Assembly: GCF_963676815.1 (NCBI RefSeq)
Contig: NZ_OY781365.1
Location: 2,452,501 to 2,516,500, forward strand
Direction of reading: 5' to 3'
Length of the DNA: 64,000 bases
From: an uncultured Draconibacterium sp.
Lineage (GTDB): Bacteria > Bacteroidota > Bacteroidia > Bacteroidales > Prolixibacteraceae
The notes below the pieces were generated by a model that searched no databases, was not told where the DNA came from, and saw nothing but the letters and a program-made list of their open reading frames with translations. Positions 27,801 to 37,123 of the stretch are shown in pieces. Made by a program: the position numbers and the translations under genes. The first letter of the stretch is position 1. Every line of letters begins with the position of its first letter.

Positions 27801-30800
27801 CCGTTAAATAACCGCACAATTACTTCAGATCAGTCGCGCATATACTTCGATACTATTCCAAACAGTTACGGTTGCGACTCGTTGATGATTTACGATGTTA
27901 CGGTTATTCCACCCGATACAACCTTGCATTACGATACGCTTTGTGTTGGCGATCCGGAATATGACTGGAATGGGTTTACGGTTTCAACAAGCGTTGAGGA
28001 TGAATATGTGGCAAGTGTTCCTACTGCAACGGGTTGCGACTCGGTAGCCATTTTATACACCACATTAATAAACGGAACCACTACTTACGATACAGTTTAT
28101 GCCTGCGAAGAATACACCTGGACAGATGGAACAGGAACAACGTATTATACTTCGGGTGACTATCAACATACTTTGGGAGGAGCAACAACATGTGCCGATA
28201 CCAGCTGGTTGCACCTGGTAATCAGCCCGCCGGTTACCATCAATACGCTAGTAACGCACGTACTTTGTTTTGGTGAAAGTAACGGAGCAATAGAACTGAG
28301 TGTATCCGGAGGTCTTCCGCCGCTTACCTTCCTATGGAGCAACGGCGCCACTACACAAAACATTAGTAACCTGTCGGCAGGAATTTACACTGTTACGGTA
28401 AGCTCAACAGTAACCGATACGCTGGTATGTACTACAACGCTGGATGTTGAAGTGAAAGAGCCGGACGAAATACTGATTACGCTTGATGCTGTTACCGATG
28501 TGCTGGTTGCCGGAGAATCAACAGGAAGTATTGAAGTGTCAGTGGCAGGTGGTACTCCGGGAACAGGATATGCTTACGAGTGGACCAACGACGCCGGTAT
28601 TGTTGTTGGCACCGATGAAGACTTGTTTAACCAGCCTGCCGGCGATTATACGCTTACTGTTACCGATGCCAACGGCTGTGTTGAAACATTTACCGAAACC
28701 ATTACCGAGCCGTTGCCACCTGACAGGTTTATGGCTTCACTTGACGATGAAATTTGTTACGAATACTTACAATATTATCCTGTGGCTTACTCCATTGATG
28801 AATACCTGGCACTGGATACCAGCCTTGATGTTTATTCGATTTATGGCCTCGATTCGGCGTCGTTTACTGCTGATTCGAGTGTAGTAAGCGGCTCGGGGTA
28901 TTGTTACGAAGAGGTGCGTACTTACACCGTGATGGATGGTGCCGGAAATACCTTAAGTGCCACACATACCATTATTGTTAACGATACGGAAGATCCTACA
29001 ATTACATGTCCGCCAACAACAACAGTAAACAATGGTATTGTTCCGCCACCATTTGATTCGCTTAGCTTCCTGGGCGCCGGTGGTTCGTTTGCCGATAATT
29101 GCGGAATTGTACGTTTTGATCTTGTAGATGAGTATTCGGATAACAATTCAAATCCGGAAACCATTACACGCGTTTATCAGGTTTGGGATTATTGCGGAAA
29201 CATCAATACCTGCGAACACCAGATACAGGTATTTGCCAACGTAAGTATTGCGCTCGAATGTCAGGATCTGCCTGATGTATATTACGAGTGTAGAGATTTT
29301 AGACCAAATTACCGGGATATAGATGACTTTGAAGCAGCCGGTGGTAGATATTTCAGTTCGGTACCAATCGATACCTTCTTTTATAACGATGTAGTACAGG
29401 GAACCTTCTGCCCAACCATTACGCGTACTTATACCTTACGAAATATTGCCGGTCAGGAAGAGACTTGTACCCAGGTATTCCAGGTATTGGATAACGAAGC
29501 TCCTGTAATAACAATGCCAGTTAAGGAAATATCGTGTAATGATCCGATACCATATTATTCAGATTGGATAGAATTTAGACGAGGTATTCCAGGAATATCG
29601 AATACCTATTATGATAATTGTACTGATTTAAGAGATGCAAGAATATATTATCAGGGGCAGACTATTACAGGAACTTGTCCTACACTTTATGAACGTACAT
29701 ATCGTTTTGTAGATGAATGTGGAAATGAAACAATTGCGGTTGACAGGATTTATGTGAATGACACCATTCCGCCACAAATTGATCCGGATTTCCCAACAGA
29801 AATTACTGCCGAGTGCGATGTGCCTGATCCTTATATCAATGTAAATGCATATGTAACAGAAAATTGTGGACCGCTGGTGATTGCTTCACGCGATTCTTTA
29901 GGAGGAATTGATGAGCCGGGAGTTGTTTATCGAATCTATACCTTTAGTGATCCTTGTAATTCAGTAGATATAATTCAGAAAATAACTATCGAATTAACCA
30001 ATATTCCTGTATTCGACGGTCTTTCTCCATTGTGCCAGTTCACACCATCGCCTGATTTGCCCGAAACGTCGATAAACGGAATTACAGGACACTGGGAAAT
30101 TGATTCCATTCCTACTGATGTTGTAGGTACATTCACCTATGTATTCTATCCTGATTCAGGTCAGTGTGCTGGTCCAGCGGATATTGTGGTGGAAATACTT
30201 CCTGCCATCCAGCTTTCTGAAACACACCTTGACCCGGCCTATAATCCTAATCCTGTAGGAAGTATTGATTTAGGTATTGACGGCGGAAGTGGCGTATACA
30301 CTTATAATTGGACAGGCCCTGATGGATTCACCGCAACTACTGCAGATATTGCCAACTTATATGCCGGTGACTATTGGGTGGAAGTAAGCGATAACATTGG
30401 TTGTTACGATAGCCTCTCGGTAACTTTGCAGTATTTCGATCCTGAATTTAGCTGCCCGCCTGATACGCTGATTGAATGTCCGGATGTTACGCAGTACCCT
30501 GCTGCAGGCAACATTACTGAGTTTATTGCTTATGGCGGTCACTATTATCCTACAAATATTGTGGCAGACCTAAGAAGTTTCGATGTGGTTGATACAACAG
30601 CCTACTGTTTAACCATTGAACGAACTTACATTGTAGAAGATATTTACGGACGGGTGGATTCATGTACGCAAACCATCGATTTCTACGACCTGGTACCTCC
30701 GGTTGTTATTGGTCCTCCGGGCGATACAGCTGAATGTTTGTCGACAATTATTCCGCCAAGCATTAACAGTTTTGCGGACTTTATGAACCTGGCCGGAACG

Positions 30801-33275
30801 GATGCGTACGATCCGAACTGTTCAATCGATCCGTCAACATTTAGTTTTAGTTCAACCGTAAATGTATTGCAGCCGGGCCTATCGGAAGTTATCTACTATT
30901 TCAGTATTGAAGACTTCTGCGGAAATATAGGTCGAGATTCAACATATTACATGATTACCGACGACCAGGCACCTGAAGTGTTCTGTGCCGATATTACCGT
31001 ATACCTCGATGAAAATGGCGAGTACCATTTAACCATTCAGGATTCAACCACAATGGTGGATAGCGTTTACGACAATTGCACAGCACCGGAAGACATGAGG
31101 GTTGAAATTGAGATTGATTTAATTACCTGCGAGGATGTTGAAACAGGAGCACAGGCCACTGTCAGGGTTTTCGACCAGTCAGGGCTGTCGGCAGAATGTA
31201 TCGCCAACATAACCGTTGTGGATAATCTGCCGCCAACAGCACTTTGCCAGGATATTACGATCTATCTCGATGAAACCGGAGTGGCGTATATTACACCGCA
31301 GGATATTGATAACGGCTCGTTTGATAATTGTAAGTTGGAGGCAATTCAGATTTCGAGAGACCGATTCGATTGTCTTGATGTTGGCGAAAATTTGGTTGAG
31401 CTCTACGCCATTGATGCATACGACCTACGCGATACCTGCGAAGCCATTGTTACTGTAATTGATCCGGTTGATCCGTTTATTGAGTGTCGTCCGATACAAA
31501 CCGTTCAGTTGGATGAATATGGTAAATACGAACTGGCGTGGGATATGGTAACCGACAGTGTTTGGGACGAATGTGGTATAGATACAGTATTATTGGATGA
31601 CTATGAACTGGATTGTGATAACATTGGTATTACAACAATTACTGCAACGGCATACGATGTAAACGGAAATTCAAGTAGCTGTACGGCAGAGTTTGAGGTA
31701 TTTGGTAACATTCCGCCAAACGTTGTAAACGACTCGGCTGTAACATCGGTGAATATTGCTGTTGAAATTCCGGTCACAAATAATGACTACGACCTTAAAA
31801 CAAATATTAATCTTGAATCGCTTGGTATTCTTGTTGGACCTAGCAATGGTTCGGTGGTTGTTGATAAAACAACCGGTATTGTAACTTATACTCCGAATCT
31901 GGATTACGAAGGACCGGATATCTTCCAGTATACAATTTGTGATGACGGTATACCTTGTGAGCCGGAATGTGGAAGCGCCATTGTATATATTACAGTGCGT
32001 CCGGCAAATGAACCTCCGCTTGCGGTTGACGATTATTTTGAGGTTCCATGTGGCGATTTATTTGGTAATGTACTTCTAGACAATGGAAATGGTCGTGATT
32101 CCGATCCGGATGGCGATGAAATATTTGTTAACCCAACTCCGGTAACACCACCTGATAGCGGAGCGCTTACCTTGTTCGATAACGGGAACTTCGAGTATAT
32201 TCCGTTTGATGGTTTCTTTGGTACCGATAGCTTCCAGTATGTAATTTGCGACAACGGAGTTCCATCCTTGTGCGATACGGCATGGGTATTTATTACACGT
32301 GTTCCGGATAACGACTGTGATGGTATTGCTGATGCTGATGATATTGATGATGATAATGATGGAATTATCGATGTTGTTGAGGGCGACCGCGCAATTGATT
32401 CAGACCACGACGGTATCCCGGATAGTTACGATATTGATTCGGACAACGATGGTATTCCTGATAATATTGAAGGTCAGGCAGAGCACAACTACATACCGCC
32501 AACCGGACGAGATACCGATGGCGATGGATGGGACGATGCTTACGACCCCGACAATGGCGGTTATCCGTATGTGCCTGTTGATACCGATGGCGATACCATG
32601 CCGGATTACCTTGATATTGACTCGGATAACGACGGAGTTTGGGATATTATTGAAGGACATGATGCCGACCACAACGGTATTGCTGATGTTATGAGATGGT
32701 ACAGCGACGAAGACCGGGATGGTTTGGATGATGCCTACGATACCTACTCAGGATGGGCCGATTATGGTAACGAAACGGGTAGTAACGCACCGTTGCAAGA
32801 CTTTGACGATGATGGAACACGCGACTGGCGCGATATTAACGATGAAGACGATGATTACCTGACAGTAAATGAAGACTTAAACGGTAATGGAGATTACAGC
32901 GACGACGACCTCGACCTTGATGGTTATCCGGAATATTTGGATACTGAGTTGAACTGTGAGCTGTTTATACCTGAAGGATTCTCGCCAAACGACGATGGTG
33001 TTCACGACTTCTTCCAGATTTTGTGTATCCAGAAATATCCGAATGCCAAACTGATGATATTTAACCGAAATGGTGTTAAACTTTGGGAAAAAGAACACTA
33101 TGGTAACCTCGATGTATGGGGAACATATAATGATGCCTGGTGGTGGGGAACTTCCGAAAATCGCTTAACCATTGGTCATGCTGGTGGATTACCGGCCGGT
33201 AACTATATTTATGTGCTGATACTGAATGATGGATTGGGTACCGTTAAGAATGGTACGGTAATGTTAGCATACTAA
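24882..33275 (+). CDS. 2797-aa T9SS type B cargo: multi-repeat surface protein
   Basis: The start is placed at ATG 24882, which gives a clean signal peptide (MQRLKYILMIIVLAVTARVA, cleavage near AEGQ); an upstream TTG at 24867 is less likely. Modules in order: Ig/PKD-like (to residue 210), two SprB repeats (to 370), a PKD-like module, twelve about-56-residue repeats with FGCDSL and YDVTI (residues 463-1110), more SprB repeats, HYR-type modules (1290-1900), CxDIxxxLDxxG modules shared with the upstream giant (2030-2280), cadherin/Big-like segments, a thrombospondin-3-like acidic stalk (DxDxDG, 2476-2690) and a gliding-motility-type C-terminal domain (residues 2692-2797, FIPEGFSPNDDGVHD...GNYIYVLILND). 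The last domain is the T9SS type B signal for export and surface attachment. It is the only gene of the group with one. The role (adhesion, matrix or motility) is not shown. Confidence 0.88.
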   Translation: MQRLKYILMIIVLAVTARVAEGQTYVIDSVCVGAERTYRLDGEEGSYYEWDIYSMPDSSVFADSVPYTDFRDIGRPTANDTTWGSQIQQLWDVVGEFNIEVTHWSLHGCDTLEVGQIKVFPPPEAIAGPNDVICEFADIQLTGDTAWNHSSLLWTTTGDGTFSDDMALHPIYYLGPADSAASSVTLVLTSYGLAENETCIPAVDSVSFEFSSPDIVLAGADPLCYNENTGYVSANVVGGLAPLIYSWQGPDGFSAGNVDSIPELGAGMYVLTVTDANGCVDIDSIQLFDPPQLLANIDNVSQVSCYGYADGSIAASASGGTGTLTYNWTSLLGATYTGDSIYNLPADTYYLTVTDENGCTYLDTVLLPEPELLLVDVTADDTILCEGEVVTLHGNPEGGTGELTQRWTGNGSVFLSSVNDSVITFEGAPVGRYVFTYTITDEALCEASDSIVLNVYPPSFSFDSLEVCAGAAPFPWNGLMVTSDADRDYVDTLVGMNQWGCDSILSLAVKVLFPEVYDTTIYICENEAPFQPYGNITVLPDRDSIYLDTVRYADSGCDSLLITINVFSNPITDTLLYAELCAGADPYQWNNRWIQTDYSEIYLDTLVNQFGCDSLLTYDVTIIPPDTTYVFDTLCQDTEPYVWNTITIETVFDSTYQVTLQNQYLCDSVVELSVHVLPVTDTLLDLTYCAGPGFITLNNRDIIFDESRIYLDTLYGANQFGCDSLLTYDVTILPPDTTTIDTTICEGEPAFVWGVNTTHLVDAYTDSIYTDILQNQFGCDSIVYLDVEILRPVVITDTIEVCANEPAFTWHSFTIATDVDSIYADTLYYDAGCDSLRLELTLISNPVTDTLLDSIICEGSPVFAWNSVNIQTDFSQVYYDTLVGANQFGCDSFLVYDVTIVPAIKDTIPAVFCFGEPIANWYGQSISSETDSTYIHNVPGPGGCDTLLYYDVSILPVTDSTLYLTLCVGAPDVPLNNRTITSDQSRIYFDTIPNSYGCDSLMIYDVTVIPPDTTLHYDTLCVGDPEYDWNGFTVSTSVEDEYVASVPTATGCDSVAILYTTLINGTTTYDTVYACEEYTWTDGTGTTYYTSGDYQHTLGGATTCADTSWLHLVISPPVTINTLVTHVLCFGESNGAIELSVSGGLPPLTFLWSNGATTQNISNLSAGIYTVTVSSTVTDTLVCTTTLDVEVKEPDEILITLDAVTDVLVAGESTGSIEVSVAGGTPGTGYAYEWTNDAGIVVGTDEDLFNQPAGDYTLTVTDANGCVETFTETITEPLPPDRFMASLDDEICYEYLQYYPVAYSIDEYLALDTSLDVYSIYGLDSASFTADSSVVSGSGYCYEEVRTYTVMDGAGNTLSATHTIIVNDTEDPTITCPPTTTVNNGIVPPPFDSLSFLGAGGSFADNCGIVRFDLVDEYSDNNSNPETITRVYQVWDYCGNINTCEHQIQVFANVSIALECQDLPDVYYECRDFRPNYRDIDDFEAAGGRYFSSVPIDTFFYNDVVQGTFCPTITRTYTLRNIAGQEETCTQVFQVLDNEAPVITMPVKEISCNDPIPYYSDWIEFRRGIPGISNTYYDNCTDLRDARIYYQGQTITGTCPTLYERTYRFVDECGNETIAVDRIYVNDTIPPQIDPDFPTEITAECDVPDPYINVNAYVTENCGPLVIASRDSLGGIDEPGVVYRIYTFSDPCNSVDIIQKITIELTNIPVFDGLSPLCQFTPSPDLPETSINGITGHWEIDSIPTDVVGTFTYVFYPDSGQCAGPADIVVEILPAIQLSETHLDPAYNPNPVGSIDLGIDGGSGVYTYNWTGPDGFTATTADIANLYAGDYWVEVSDNIGCYDSLSVTLQYFDPEFSCPPDTLIECPDVTQYPAAGNITEFIAYGGHYYPTNIVADLRSFDVVDTTAYCLTIERTYIVEDIYGRVDSCTQTIDFYDLVPPVVIGPPGDTAECLSTIIPPSINSFADFMNLAGTDAYDPNCSIDPSTFSFSSTVNVLQPGLSEVIYYFSIEDFCGNIGRDSTYYMITDDQAPEVFCADITVYLDENGEYHLTIQDSTTMVDSVYDNCTAPEDMRVEIEIDLITCEDVETGAQATVRVFDQSGLSAECIANITVVDNLPPTALCQDITIYLDETGVAYITPQDIDNGSFDNCKLEAIQISRDRFDCLDVGENLVELYAIDAYDLRDTCEAIVTVIDPVDPFIECRPIQTVQLDEYGKYELAWDMVTDSVWDECGIDTVLLDDYELDCDNIGITTITATAYDVNGNSSSCTAEFEVFGNIPPNVVNDSAVTSVNIAVEIPVTNNDYDLKTNINLESLGILVGPSNGSVVVDKTTGIVTYTPNLDYEGPDIFQYTICDDGIPCEPECGSAIVYITVRPANEPPLAVDDYFEVPCGDLFGNVLLDNGNGRDSDPDGDEIFVNPTPVTPPDSGALTLFDNGNFEYIPFDGFFGTDSFQYVICDNGVPSLCDTAWVFITRVPDNDCDGIADADDIDDDNDGIIDVVEGDRAIDSDHDGIPDSYDIDSDNDGIPDNIEGQAEHNYIPPTGRDTDGDGWDDAYDPDNGGYPYVPVDTDGDTMPDYLDIDSDNDGVWDIIEGHDADHNGIADVMRWYSDEDRDGLDDAYDTYSGWADYGNETGSNAPLQDFDDDGTRDWRDINDEDDDYLTVNEDLNGNGDYSDDDLDLDGYPEYLDTELNCELFIPEGFSPNDDGVHDFFQILCIQKYPNAKLMIFNRNGVKLWEKEHYGNLDVWGTYNDAWWWGTSENRLTIGHAGGLPAGNYIYVLILNDGLGTVKNGTVMLAY
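26268..28215 (+). repeat. Twelve about-56-residue Cys-paired repeats
   Basis: Each unit has C(A/E)GxxPFxWN near its start, an (I/V)xTDxDSIYxDTL stretch, then NQFGCDSLLxYDVTIxPPDT. The two Cys residues per unit probably pair. Several units share nearly the same wording (units 3, 5, 6, 8), which suggests recurrent homogenisation. The last unit (about 28080-28215) is shortened and diverged. Confidence 0.8.
32308..32950 (+). other. Thrombospondin-3-like acidic calcium-binding stalk
   Basis: In-frame DxDxDGxxD repeats (for example DADDIDDDNDGIID, DSDNDGIPDNIEG, DTDGDGWDDAYD) make up about 210 residues before the sorting domain. In this family such repeats bind calcium and stiffen the linker between the repeats and the membrane-proximal end. 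Confidence 0.8.
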
Positions 33276-33335
33276 ACAATATGTTTAAAGCGGCATGGTT
33301 TTTGCTCTTCTCGCTGGAAATTAAAACCTTAGCTT

Positions 33336-35725
33336 GTGTTTAAAAACCTTACACTTATCGCTTTTGTGCTGCTTTTTGTACACTCGGCCAAAGCGCAATC
33401 TATCGAGAATTATTTTGCCGATCAAACCAATCAGCTTCAACAAAAACTTTATTTGAACACCGATCGGGAGCTTTATTTTTCAACCGAACTTTATGGTTTT
33501 CGGCTAAATTGCTTGATGCGAAAACGCACCAACCGAAAAGCGAAGATTGTAATTTGTATCTCGAAATTATTGATGAAAAAGGAAAGTTGGTCGATAAAAA
33601 GCTATTCGCAATTATTAACGGAAAATCATTTGGCTCGGTAACTTTCACCGAAAATCTTTTTAACGAAGGCCGGTATCTGATTCGCGCTTATACCGATTAC
33701 CTTAAGCCTCTTGGCGAAGAATTGTATTTTGCAAAAGGCATTTATATCAGTACCATTAAAAATGCTTCTAGCCCAAAACAAAAAAGGTTAAAATCAAAAA
33801 AACTGTTTGTCGATTTTTATCCGGAAGGAGGTTTTCTGTTGAAAGACCAAATGAACCAAATGAGTTTTATGGCTTACGATGAAAAAGGTAAACCTATTGA
33901 AATACGTGGTAGCTTGTTAAATGAAAAAGGGGAGAAAGTGGTTGATTTTAATACCGGTTATAAGGGAAGAGGGAGGTTCTACTTCGTTCCCAAAACAGAA
34001 AATTACAAAATTGAAATTCAAGGATATTACGATGTTGAGTACGATATGCCTTCGGTGCAAAATGATGGTGCGAAATTAATGCTGCATGCCATTAATTCCA
34101 ATGGCGCAAGATTAACGGTGTTAAGTAATAATCCTGGCGATAGTTATTACATTGCCATTTTTCATCGTGGAGACGGCAAACATTTTATAAAGTTAAACCG
34201 AGCGCAAATTGAAAGAACGATTACCATCGAGCCGCAGTACCTGTATAGTGGTGTAAACAGGCTGGTGCTTTTGGATAACAATTATATCCCTCAATCTGAG
34301 CGACTGGTTTTTGTCGACAAAGGGGAAGAGGTTGATTTACAACTGGAGCTTAACCAAGAGCAGTTTCAAACACGAAGCGAGGTTGAACTTGATATTACTT
34401 CGGCTTTTGCAAACGAGAGCGACGAATTTGCATCAGTTTCAGTTGCTGTTGTTAGCGAAAACGCGCTGGCAGCCCGCGGCGTTCAACAAAATATTCGTTC
34501 TTATCTGCTACTCGATTCGGAGCTTAAAGGTTATATGCCATCATCGGCTGATTATTTTGTTGATGACGATGAGATCTCAGCAAAAGAAAAGATGGATTTA
34601 CTGATGCTTACTAATGGTTGGCGAAATTATTTGTGGAATTCTCCGGTTGATACATTGAGAACTGAAGATACACAGTTTGGTGTTAGGGTTCAGGGAAATG
34701 TTAAAAGATTGGGCTTTAACGTACCATTTCGGAACACCGAAGTGTTTTTGAATGTGCTGAATGATGCCGCGCCTGTTTGGTTTAGCACACAAACCGATTC
34801 GTTGGGGAATTTTGACTTTAAAAATGTTCAGTTTGCCGATACGGCTACAGTTATGGTTCAGGGATTGAATTATAAAAGTAAAACCCGTACACGCATTGAT
34901 TTAACTTCTGTTGGTTTTGAGCCCTCGTTAATAACTACAAATTACTTGACGCCTCTCGGAAATATTTCCGGCACATCGGTTAGTGCTTTGCGATTAAGGT
35001 ATTTGAACGAGCTTCGCCTACAGGAATTCCGACAGGACACCAGTTCAATAGCGCTCGACGAAATAAAGATTGTGGGTAAAAGAAAACAAATTACTGTTGA
35101 ACCAACCGGAGTATACTGTACACCTGATCACTCCCTGAAAGTTACGACTGAAGATCGGGCTTACTCAACTATTACAAACTTTCTTGTTGGTAGGTTTCCT
35201 GGAGTTCATGTAGTTAACGGTAAAATTTCGATTCGCCAAGGATTAAAACAACCATTGTATTTAATTGATGGTATTCCTGTCGATTCGACAACTTTTAGAA
35301 TGCTTACTATGTATCAGATTGATAAAATTGAGGTAATTAAAGGACCATCGGCGGCAATCTACGGGTCTAGGGGAGCAAATGGTATCCTTTCAGTTCTTAC
35401 GCGTAAAGGGGCAGATGATATTCCGGTATCCGACTACATTCCCGGAACAATTATTCAAAACATTATGGGTTTTTCAAAATATCGCGAGTTTTATTCTCCG
35501 GTGTACACTGCGGATAACATTGATTCAGAAAAACCCGATTACAGAACTACTTTGTATTGGAATCCCAATATTGTTATTGAAAACGAAACTCAAAAGCTTC
35601 GGTTCTTTACTTGCGACAACCTTTCCAACTACAAGATTATTGTTGAAGGAATAACGAACACCGGAAAAACATGTATTGGCGAGACTGATTTTGTAGTAAA
35701 CGAAAGGAAGAAGGAATCACTTTAG
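33336..35725 (+). pseudogene. A2M/MG2-like plus TonB-plug protein, frameshifted
   Basis: The first part (GTG 33336) encodes a signal peptide (IAFVLLFVHSAKAQ) and the conserved N-terminal motif KLYLNTDRELYFSTE. The frame then breaks. The +1 frame continues as TLWFSAKLLDAKTHQP and stays open to 35725. Restoring one A in the run at 33486-33488 (GAACTT to GAAACTT) joins them as STE-TLWFSAKLL, the expected family wording. An intact product would be about 796 aa: an MG2-like beta domain, a long middle, and a C-terminal TonB-dependent receptor plug (LIDGIPVD..., IEVIKGPSAAIYGSRGANG). Members are outer-membrane or periplasmic proteins in Bacteroidota. Either a real deletion or a sequencing error; a shorter product could start near 33509. 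It overlaps the convergent metY end by 9 bp. Confidence 0.75.
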
Positions 35726-36949
35726 TGCTTCCTCGATATCGCTAATAATATCAGCAACATTTTCAATACCAACCGAAAGACGCATCATGCGGTCGTTAAT
35801 GCAGGCTGCAATACGTTCTTCTTCGGTAAACTCGGCATAAATTGTTGAATGCGGATGAATGATCAGTGATTTGTTGTCGTTCAGGTTGGTGGCCCGGCGA
35901 ATGATTTGCAGCTTGTTCATAAAGGTATAACAGGCAGCTTTCGATTCCAGCTCGAAACTCATAATCGTTCCCGGCACACCGTTAAAATATTTCTGTGCCA
36001 AAGGGTAACGTTCATCATTTTCCAAACCCGGATAACTAACTACCCGAACCCTGGGGTGGTTGTTTAAAAACTTACCCAAAGCCAGGCAGTTTTGGTAGCA
36101 CTTTTCTACTCGAAGTTCAAGAATATCGAGCCCCTGTATTTGAAAACGTGCGGTTTGTGGTGCCATACTTCCGCCGGTATTCCGATACACGTTTTTTCTA
36201 ACTTTCATCAGAAAGGCATTGTTTTTGAATTTCTGCGTATAGGTGGCAGTGTTCGGATTCAGATTCCAGTCGAAATTGCCATGATCTACAATAGCACCTC
36301 CAAATGAAGTAGCACCTCCCGATATGTATTTAGTGGTCGACATAACTTCTATGTTTATACCAAATTTCCCGCCATTAAAAACATTAGGCGGAGTATTGGT
36401 ACTGTCGGCAATTAAAACCAGGTTGTGTTTTTTTGCCAGGCCCGACAGCATTTCAATATCAGTAATATCAAGTTGAGGATTGGTTACCGTTTCAAAATAT
36501 ATGGCGCGGGTATTTTTATCGATCAATTTTTCTATCTCGCTTTCAGAGCTTAAATCGCTAAAACGTGTTTCCAGTCCAAATTCCGATAGTGTATTCTGAA
36601 ATAATGCCAGAGTGTGTCCGAACAATCGGTTTCCGGAAATAATATTGTCGCCTGTTTTGGTAACAGCCATAATGGTATTTGTAATGGCTGCCATGCCCGA
36701 ACTTACTGCAATAACACCGCTACTTTGAGTGAGAGCTTTTAATTTTAACTCAAAATATTCAACCGTTGGACTGGCTGTTCGCGAGTAAACATGTGCAATG
36801 TATTCGCCCCTGAAATTAGCTTCAATTTGTTCGGCCGTGTCAAATTCATAAGCTACCGACTCGTAGAGCGGCATTTGCAATGCTTTATGCGGATCTTGTT
36901 TGGCGAACGGTACATTTAAAGCTGTTGTAGTAAATCCGGTTTTCTTCAT
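35717..36949 (-). CDS. O-acetylhomoserine sulfhydrylase-like PLP enzyme (MetY family)
   Basis: A 410-aa fold-type I PLP enzyme of the Cys/Met metabolism family. Visible marks are YSRTASPTV near residue 58, the cofactor-binding SSGMAAI, DSTNTPP (the Asp that contacts the pyridine nitrogen) and STTKYISGGATSFGGAIVDHG with the Schiff-base Lys. Family members make homocysteine or methionine precursors from O-acetylhomoserine and sulfide, or act as cystathionine gamma-synthase or methionine gamma-lyase; the exact reaction cannot be fixed from sequence alone. Length fits the family. It is convergent with the plug gene (9-bp overlap) and transcribed alone. Confidence 0.8.
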   Translation of the reverse strand: MKKTGFTTTALNVPFAKQDPHKALQMPLYESVAYEFDTAEQIEANFRGEYIAHVYSRTASPTVEYFELKLKALTQSSGVIAVSSGMAAITNTIMAVTKTGDNIISGNRLFGHTLALFQNTLSEFGLETRFSDLSSESEIEKLIDKNTRAIYFETVTNPQLDITDIEMLSGLAKKHNLVLIADSTNTPPNVFNGGKFGINIEVMSTTKYISGGATSFGGAIVDHGNFDWNLNPNTATYTQKFKNNAFLMKVRKNVYRNTGGSMAPQTARFQIQGLDILELRVEKCYQNCLALGKFLNNHPRVRVVSYPGLENDERYPLAQKYFNGVPGTIMSFELESKAACYTFMNKLQIIRRATNLNDNKSLIIHPHSTIYAEFTEEERIAACINDRMMRLSVGIENVADIISDIEEALK

Positions 36950-36968
36950 TTGTCAATTTTTATGGGCG

Positions 36969-36976
36969 TAAAAGTA
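36969..36976 (-). promoter_or_regulatory. Possible -7 box for the MetY-like gene
   Basis: On the minus strand this reads TACTTTTA, one base off TAnnTTTG, about 20 nt before the start codon. No clear -33 TTG is seen at the right spacing. Confidence 0.3.
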
Positions 36977-37050
36977 ATGTTTTGTATTCCTTTTGGCCTG
37001 CTGTGTACAAAATACCAGTTGAAAAAGCCTGATATTTGACATCCACAGAA

Positions 37051-37082
37051 CAATTATAAAACATAAAAGTTTTTTATAATTG
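37051..37082. repeat. AT-rich perfect inverted repeat
   Basis: CAATTATAAAA (37051-37061) pairs perfectly with TTTTATAATTG (37072-37082) over a 10-nt loop. It lies just upstream of the promoter at 37089-37117. It could be an operator or an AT-rich terminator. Confidence 0.5.
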
Positions 37083-37088
37083 CTGTAC

Positions 37089-37117
37089 TTTGGTACAATA
37101 ATTGTTACTTAACTTTG
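37089..37117 (+). promoter_or_regulatory. Bacteroidota promoter, TTTG and TAACTTTG
   Basis: TTTG at 37089-37092 and an exact TAnnTTTG box (TAACTTTG, 37110-37117) lie 17 nt apart, close to the known TTTG-N19-TAnnTTTG pattern. Transcription would start near 37124, about 250 nt before glgB and just before a terminator hairpin. Confidence 0.55.
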
Positions 37118-37123
37118 CATTTT

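Noticed and set aside
36950..37050. SAM or other riboswitch before the MetY-like gene
   Set aside because: The space between the possible promoter and the start codon is only about 20 nt, and no conserved aptamer was seen.
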